This document shows, piece by piece, positions 5,050 to 8,592 of a stretch of 8,592 nt of DNA (position 1 is the stretch's first letter; each line of letters begins with the position of its first letter). Made by a program: the position numbers and the translations under genes. This DNA comes from an uncultured Ruminococcus sp. GTDB taxonomy: Bacteria > Bacillota > Clostridia > Oscillospirales > Ruminococcaceae. Location: assembly GCA_900319195.1 (NCBI GenBank), contig ONNL01000191.1, forward strand, positions 1-8,592, read 5' to 3'. The notes under the pieces were generated by a model. It had not been told where the DNA came from, searched no databases, and saw nothing but the letters and a program-made list of their open reading frames with translations.

Positions 5050-6171
5050 ATGTCCCCAAAGAAAATCCTGGATAGATTTATCTCACATATCAATAAACTG
5101 GATTCTCTCGAAAAACAAATTTTCTGGCTGACGCTTATCATTGCGGATATAGCCTGTCTTGCATCGGCATTCATTACCTTCGGTGAACATCTCGGAATTC
5201 TTGCGACGATATTTTCCTTTGTATGCTTCGGATTCCTTGCAATGCTGACAGTTTATGCCGTCCTGATGAAAAGCGACAGTGTTACGCTCCCCCATTTCAT
5301 ACTCTGCGCGTCACTTAACTTTCTGCTGCTACCGATACTCTACTTCACCTGCGGCGGGATCCACTGCGGAATGATGATGTACTTCCTCACCGCTATCTTC
5401 CTCACAAGCCTCTGCAAAAAGGGGAAGCCGAGAAACACGCTCTTTATCCTCTCGACCATCATACTCGGCGGCTGTATAGCTGTTGACTTCGCATTCCCCG
5501 ATATAAAGGTGGATATAACCAAGAACGGTACAGATTTCGCGGCTACATACACCGACGACCTCATCACCTTCATCATAAACGCAATCGTTATATTCATTCT
5601 CTCATGCAGGGCGATAAATGCCTATGATTCGGAGCGTACCAAGAGCGAGAAGCTCCTTGAGAAAGTAAAGTATTTCTCAAACCACGACGACCTCACAGGT
5701 CTTTACAACAGAATGGTGTTCTTCACTTACCTTGAGGACACCATACTCAACGACACAAGCGAATACTATATAGCAATGTATGATATTGATAACTTCAAAT
5801 CCGTCAACGACAACTACGGACATCAATTCGGTGACACAGTCCTTTCTGATGTCTCGGGCGCTATCTCGGACTCCGTAAGGAAAAACGAGGGCGAAATAGC
5901 GGCGAGATACGGAGGAGAGGAATCTATATACATTATCCATGCTTCAAAGAAAAATGAAGCATTTGAACGCGCTGATAATATCAGAAAGGCAGTAGAAGCT
6001 CTGAGCTTCTCAGAAAATGAGGGATTCCGAGTGACTATAAGCGGAGGAATAACTAAATGTGAAAAGAACAGCAAATCAGCAGTGATCGTAAAAAAAGCAG
6101 ATGATATGCTCTACTACTCAAAGCATCACGGCAAAAACAGAGTAACTGCTTCGTGGAATACTAACAGCTGA
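5050..6171 (+). CDS. Membrane diguanylate cyclase (GGDEF domain with GGEES signature)
   Basis: Using the ATG at 5050 the protein has 373 residues; a GTG at 5041 in frame would add three. Neither has a clear ribosome site. About six hydrophobic helices span residues 24-190, an uncharacterised membrane sensor. A short coiled linker (about 192-208) leads to the GGDEF domain (about 210-370). Visible motifs are NHDDLTGLYNR, the metal-binding DID (245-247), FKSVND, GHQFGD and RYGGEES (signature 288-292). The end is ADDMLYYSKHHGKNRV. The signature has Glu at the third position, which is accepted in active enzymes, but Ser replaces the usual Phe. The inhibitory RxxD I-site is absent; that position reads NEGE. 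The family condenses two GTP into c-di-GMP. It is the first gene of an operon with the EAL phosphodiesterase 15 nt downstream and is driven by a strong promoter. It is likely active; the missing I-site suggests no product inhibition. Confidence 0.9.
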   Translation: MSPKKILDRFISHINKLDSLEKQIFWLTLIIADIACLASAFITFGEHLGILATIFSFVCFGFLAMLTVYAVLMKSDSVTLPHFILCASLNFLLLPILYFTCGGIHCGMMMYFLTAIFLTSLCKKGKPRNTLFILSTIILGGCIAVDFAFPDIKVDITKNGTDFAATYTDDLITFIINAIVIFILSCRAINAYDSERTKSEKLLEKVKYFSNHDDLTGLYNRMVFFTYLEDTILNDTSEYYIAMYDIDNFKSVNDNYGHQFGDTVLSDVSGAISDSVRKNEGEIAARYGGEESIYIIHASKKNEAFERADNIRKAVEALSFSENEGFRVTISGGITKCEKNSKSAVIVKKADDMLYYSKHHGKNRVTASWNTNS

Positions 6172-6186
6172 TCATGAGGTGGGTTT

Positions 6187-8124
6187 ATGGATAAATATAT
6201 AGAACTCAGCAAATATGCTGAACAGCGGCTTTCGCCTGCTGTTGATATAGTTATTATGGCTCTTTGTCTTGTATTGTACATTCTGCTGTTTCAGAGCTAC
6301 ATTACAAGGAACTATATGCTGAAACGTATTCAGCGTGCAGTCGTTTACTCATATTGCTCAATGGGAGCAAGTCTTATCGGAAATGTGCTCATGACAAGGC
6401 ATCCCGAACAGCATATGCTGATATACGCTGTCAGGATAATATACTATGTCCTTATTGAAGCAAATGTTATCTTTTATGCTACATACGTCCAAGAACCGCT
6501 GAAAATGTACAACGGCGGCAAGCAGAAGAATATTTTCGCTTCTCTGACAGGATCATTCGGATTGCTCGCAATAATCACGGATATAGCACTTACACACGCA
6601 AAGGTCGGCTTTTACATCAGACCTGATGATACAGTGCACAACATACACGGAAATGTGTACATGGTGTCTATCATTTTACTGTATTCCGTGATAATCTTCA
6701 GTGTTATCAGGGCACGCAAGGGCATAACCTCACGTATCCTCGTGGGACTGCTCGGCACAACAGGGATCTCCATTCTAATGGTGATTGTTCAGAACTTCTT
6801 CGGACATACCTACTTCACATCTGTTGCCGTATTTATACCGATAATTTCAGTCACCATGCTCTTCCATACGGGCACCTATAATATCGTGACAGGTATGGCA
6901 GGCGGCGACGTATTTTACAGTGAACTCCAGAACGTAATCAGAAACAAAAACACCTGCTTCGTATTCGCTTGCTACAGCAATAATTTCTATCAGCTCATGA
7001 AGCTCTCAGATGATTTCAAGAATTCCTACAAGAATTTCTACATTAACGTCATCAGAAACGGTCTTATTTGTCAGATAGACCCCAAACGCATCGTTATGCT
7101 CTACAGAAAGCAGAAAAAAGAGGACTTCGATTCAATAACCGAACATATCCTCTCTGCATTCCACGAGAGTTTCGACCATACACAGCTTGATTACAGACTC
7201 TTTGCATTTGAGGTGAGTCCAAAGATAACACTTGCAAGCGATTACAGAGAGCTCCTGAGATTTATCGAAAACAGAGTCCCCGATAATTCGGCTCATAAGA
7301 TAACCGATGTCGAGATAGACGAGTTTATCCGCAGACAGTATATCCAGAGTCAGCTCTCGGATATGAGCATGAAAAAAGACCTCAATGACCCGCGAGTTAT
7401 CGTGTACTGCCAGCCCGTCCTCAATATCTCCACCCAGAAATATGATACGGCTGAGATACTCATGCGACTGAGACTCGAAAAATACGGGCTCATCTACCCC
7501 GACCAGTTCATTCCTGTGGCTGAGGATAACGGTCTTATCCACGAGCTTACAATGACTATCCTCAACAAAGCCTGCAAACAGATAAGGACATTCCTCGACA
7601 AAGGCATTGAAATTAAACGTATATCCGTCAACTTCTCGATATACGATTTCAATAAGGAAAACCTCTGCGACGAGGTCATGCAGATAATTGAGAACAACAA
7701 TATCCCGTTCAACAAGATAGCGATAGAAATTACCGAATCCAACATCACGCGTAATTTCGACAAGCTCAAGCCGAGACTTATGTTCCTGCACGAGCAGGGC
7801 ATGAAGTTCTATCTCGACGACTTCGGAACAGGCTACTCCAACTTCGAGCGCATAATGGAGCTTCCGTTCAATATTATCAAATTTGACCGCTCACTGACGA
7901 TTGAGTCGAAGAAGAACGACAACAACTACTACATGATAAAGACCTTCTCCACTATGTTCAGAACGCTGGAATATGATGTTCTGTTCGAGGGCGTTGAGGA
8001 CGAATCCGACGAGCTCAGCTGCATCGACATGAAGGCGACATACCTTCAGGGCTATAAGTATTCAAAGCCTATCCCCTTCGACGAATACGACAACTTCCTT
8101 AAACGCAAGGTATCAAACGGATAA
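6187..8124 (+). CDS. Membrane c-di-GMP phosphodiesterase (seven-helix sensor, degenerate middle domain, EAL domain)
   Basis: The protein has 645 residues. About seven hydrophobic helices fill residues 18-228. A middle region (about 229-395) begins HTGTYNIVTGMAGGDVFYSEL, reminiscent of the first turn of a GGDEF domain, but it lacks the metal, substrate and GGDEF motifs. The EAL domain (about 400-640) starts YCQPV. Its signature reads EIL (423-425) rather than EAL. The catalytic set is complete: Glu423, Asn482 (VNFS), Glu514 (EITES), Asp544-Asp545 (DDFGTGYS), Lys565 (IKFDRS), Glu601 (EGVE) and Gln621 (QGY). The family hydrolyses c-di-GMP to pGpG with divalent metal. An active cytosolic phosphodiesterase under control of a membrane input is the natural reading. 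A GAGGTGGG ribosome site lies just before the ATG. The gene follows the cyclase by 15 nt, so both enzymes are made together. A strong terminator overlaps the stop codon. Confidence 0.92.
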   Translation: MDKYIELSKYAEQRLSPAVDIVIMALCLVLYILLFQSYITRNYMLKRIQRAVVYSYCSMGASLIGNVLMTRHPEQHMLIYAVRIIYYVLIEANVIFYATYVQEPLKMYNGGKQKNIFASLTGSFGLLAIITDIALTHAKVGFYIRPDDTVHNIHGNVYMVSIILLYSVIIFSVIRARKGITSRILVGLLGTTGISILMVIVQNFFGHTYFTSVAVFIPIISVTMLFHTGTYNIVTGMAGGDVFYSELQNVIRNKNTCFVFACYSNNFYQLMKLSDDFKNSYKNFYINVIRNGLICQIDPKRIVMLYRKQKKEDFDSITEHILSAFHESFDHTQLDYRLFAFEVSPKITLASDYRELLRFIENRVPDNSAHKITDVEIDEFIRRQYIQSQLSDMSMKKDLNDPRVIVYCQPVLNISTQKYDTAEILMRLRLEKYGLIYPDQFIPVAEDNGLIHELTMTILNKACKQIRTFLDKGIEIKRISVNFSIYDFNKENLCDEVMQIIENNNIPFNKIAIEITESNITRNFDKLKPRLMFLHEQGMKFYLDDFGTGYSNFERIMELPFNIIKFDRSLTIESKKNDNNYYMIKTFSTMFRTLEYDVLFEGVEDESDELSCIDMKATYLQGYKYSKPIPFDEYDNFLKRKVSNG

Positions 8125-8153
8125 ATGCTCACAACTGTGAGCATTTATTTTTG
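8121..8153 (+). terminator. Intrinsic terminator of the c-di-GMP operon
   Basis: AAATGCTCAC (8123-8132) and GTGAGCATTT (8137-8146) pair perfectly around a 4-nt AACT loop, with two more outer A-T pairs. TTATTTTTG follows. The stem includes the TAA stop codon of the phosphodiesterase gene. Confidence 0.92.
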
Positions 8154-8156
8154 AGC

Positions 8157-8187
8157 AAAAAAAGACCGTCTCTGAGAAGAGACGGCC
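8157..8187 (-). terminator. Intrinsic terminator of the aldolase gene
   Basis: On the minus strand, GGCCGTCTCT (8178-8187) pairs with AGAGACGGTC (8164-8173), 10 bp with one G-U, loop TCTC, followed directly by seven T (8163-8157). It lies about 20 nt after the aldolase stop codon and back to back with the terminator of the convergent operon. Confidence 0.93.
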
Positions 8188-8207
8188 TTATCATCTTAAA
8201 TAATAAA

Positions 8208-8592
8208 TCAAGCCTTGTTTGCGCTTCCGAAGAGGTTGATCTTCTCAGCAACCTTTGCCTTGATAGCCTCTGCACCGGGTGCGAGAAGCTTTCTGGGGTC
8301 AAAGCCCTTGCCCTGCTGATCCTTGCCTGCTTCGATGTATGCTCTTGTTGCTTCCTGGAATACGAGCTGGCACTCTGTATTAACATTGATCTTTGCAACA
8401 CCGAGTGAGATAGCCTTTGTGATCTGATCGTCAGGAATACCTGTGCCGCCGTGAAGTACGAGAGGCATATTGCCAACCTTTGCATTTACTGCTGCGAGAG
8501 TCTCAAAGCTGAGTCCCTCCCAGTTGTCAGGATACTTACCGTGGATATTACCGATACCTGCAGCAAGGAAGTCTACGCCGAGATCAGCGATC
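8208..8592 (-). CDS. fba: Class II fructose-bisphosphate aldolase, C-terminal fragment
   Basis: The last 127 residues are visible; the gene enters from the right edge, so somewhat over half of a usual protein of about 290-310 residues is missing. GIGNIHGKYP and LVLHGGTGIPDDQI each contain a histidine expected to bind the catalytic zinc. INVNTECQLVF is the conserved strand near the phosphate site. Family knowledge: zinc-dependent reversible cleavage of fructose-1,6-bisphosphate to glyceraldehyde-3-phosphate and dihydroxyacetone phosphate in glycolysis, cytosolic. Related tagatose-bisphosphate aldolases share these motifs and cannot be fully excluded from a fragment, but fructose-bisphosphate aldolase is much more likely for a gene ending in its own strong terminator. 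Confidence 0.92.
   Translation of the reverse strand, partial: IADLGVDFLAAGIGNIHGKYPDNWEGLSFETLAAVNAKVGNMPLVLHGGTGIPDDQITKAISLGVAKINVNTECQLVFQEATRAYIEAGKDQQGKGFDPRKLLAPGAEAIKAKVAEKINLFGSANKA

Noticed and set aside
7132..7791. 219-codon minus-strand open frame inside the phosphodiesterase gene
   Set aside because: The plus strand there encodes unmistakable EAL catalytic motifs; the antisense protein has no recognisable features and no ribosome site.

Overview
The window looks like chromosomal DNA from a clostridial Firmicute, most likely a Ruminococcus-type member of the Oscillospiraceae. This is inferred from strong AGGAGG-like ribosome sites, sigma-A-type promoters, intrinsic terminators, moderate GC and the mix of gene families; the sequence contains no marker gene that fixes the genus. 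There is no sign of phage, insertion sequence, CRISPR or RNA genes. Two ordinary metabolic genes are cut by the edges: glmS (left) and a class II fructose-bisphosphate aldolase gene (right), both on the minus strand.

Left block (203-3095, minus strand): a three-gene cluster reading right to left. It starts with an SPFH/stomatin-family protein carrying four C-terminal zinc ribbons (resembling B. subtilis YdjI). Next is a double zinc-ribbon protein with a C-terminal membrane anchor (resembling YdjG). Last is a 65-residue single-pass membrane protein that I think corresponds to the membrane-and-tail end of TPM-domain (YdjH-like) proteins. The set resembles the envelope-stress module that accompanies PspA in B. 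subtilis, but no pspA is in the window. An extended -10 promoter and a perfect 16-bp palindrome lie upstream. glmS follows, with its own perfect-consensus promoter.

Middle (3181-5049): a minus-strand lipoprotein gene encoding a beta-helix domain of the Cthe_2159 carbohydrate-binding type, with a Gly/Met-rich tail. It ends in an intrinsic terminator whose stem has a possible competing arm. The divergent intergenic region upstream holds direct repeats, nested dyads and a perfect TTGACA-17-TATAAT promoter pointing right.

Right block (5050-8124, plus strand): a two-gene cyclic-di-GMP operon. The first gene encodes a membrane diguanylate cyclase with a GGEES signature. The second encodes a membrane EAL phosphodiesterase with all the usual catalytic residues. 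A strong terminator overlaps its stop codon and faces the aldolase gene's own terminator. The most interesting ideas are a possible functional link between the c-di-GMP pair and the divergent surface lipoprotein, and the reduced Ydj-like module with its candidate operator.
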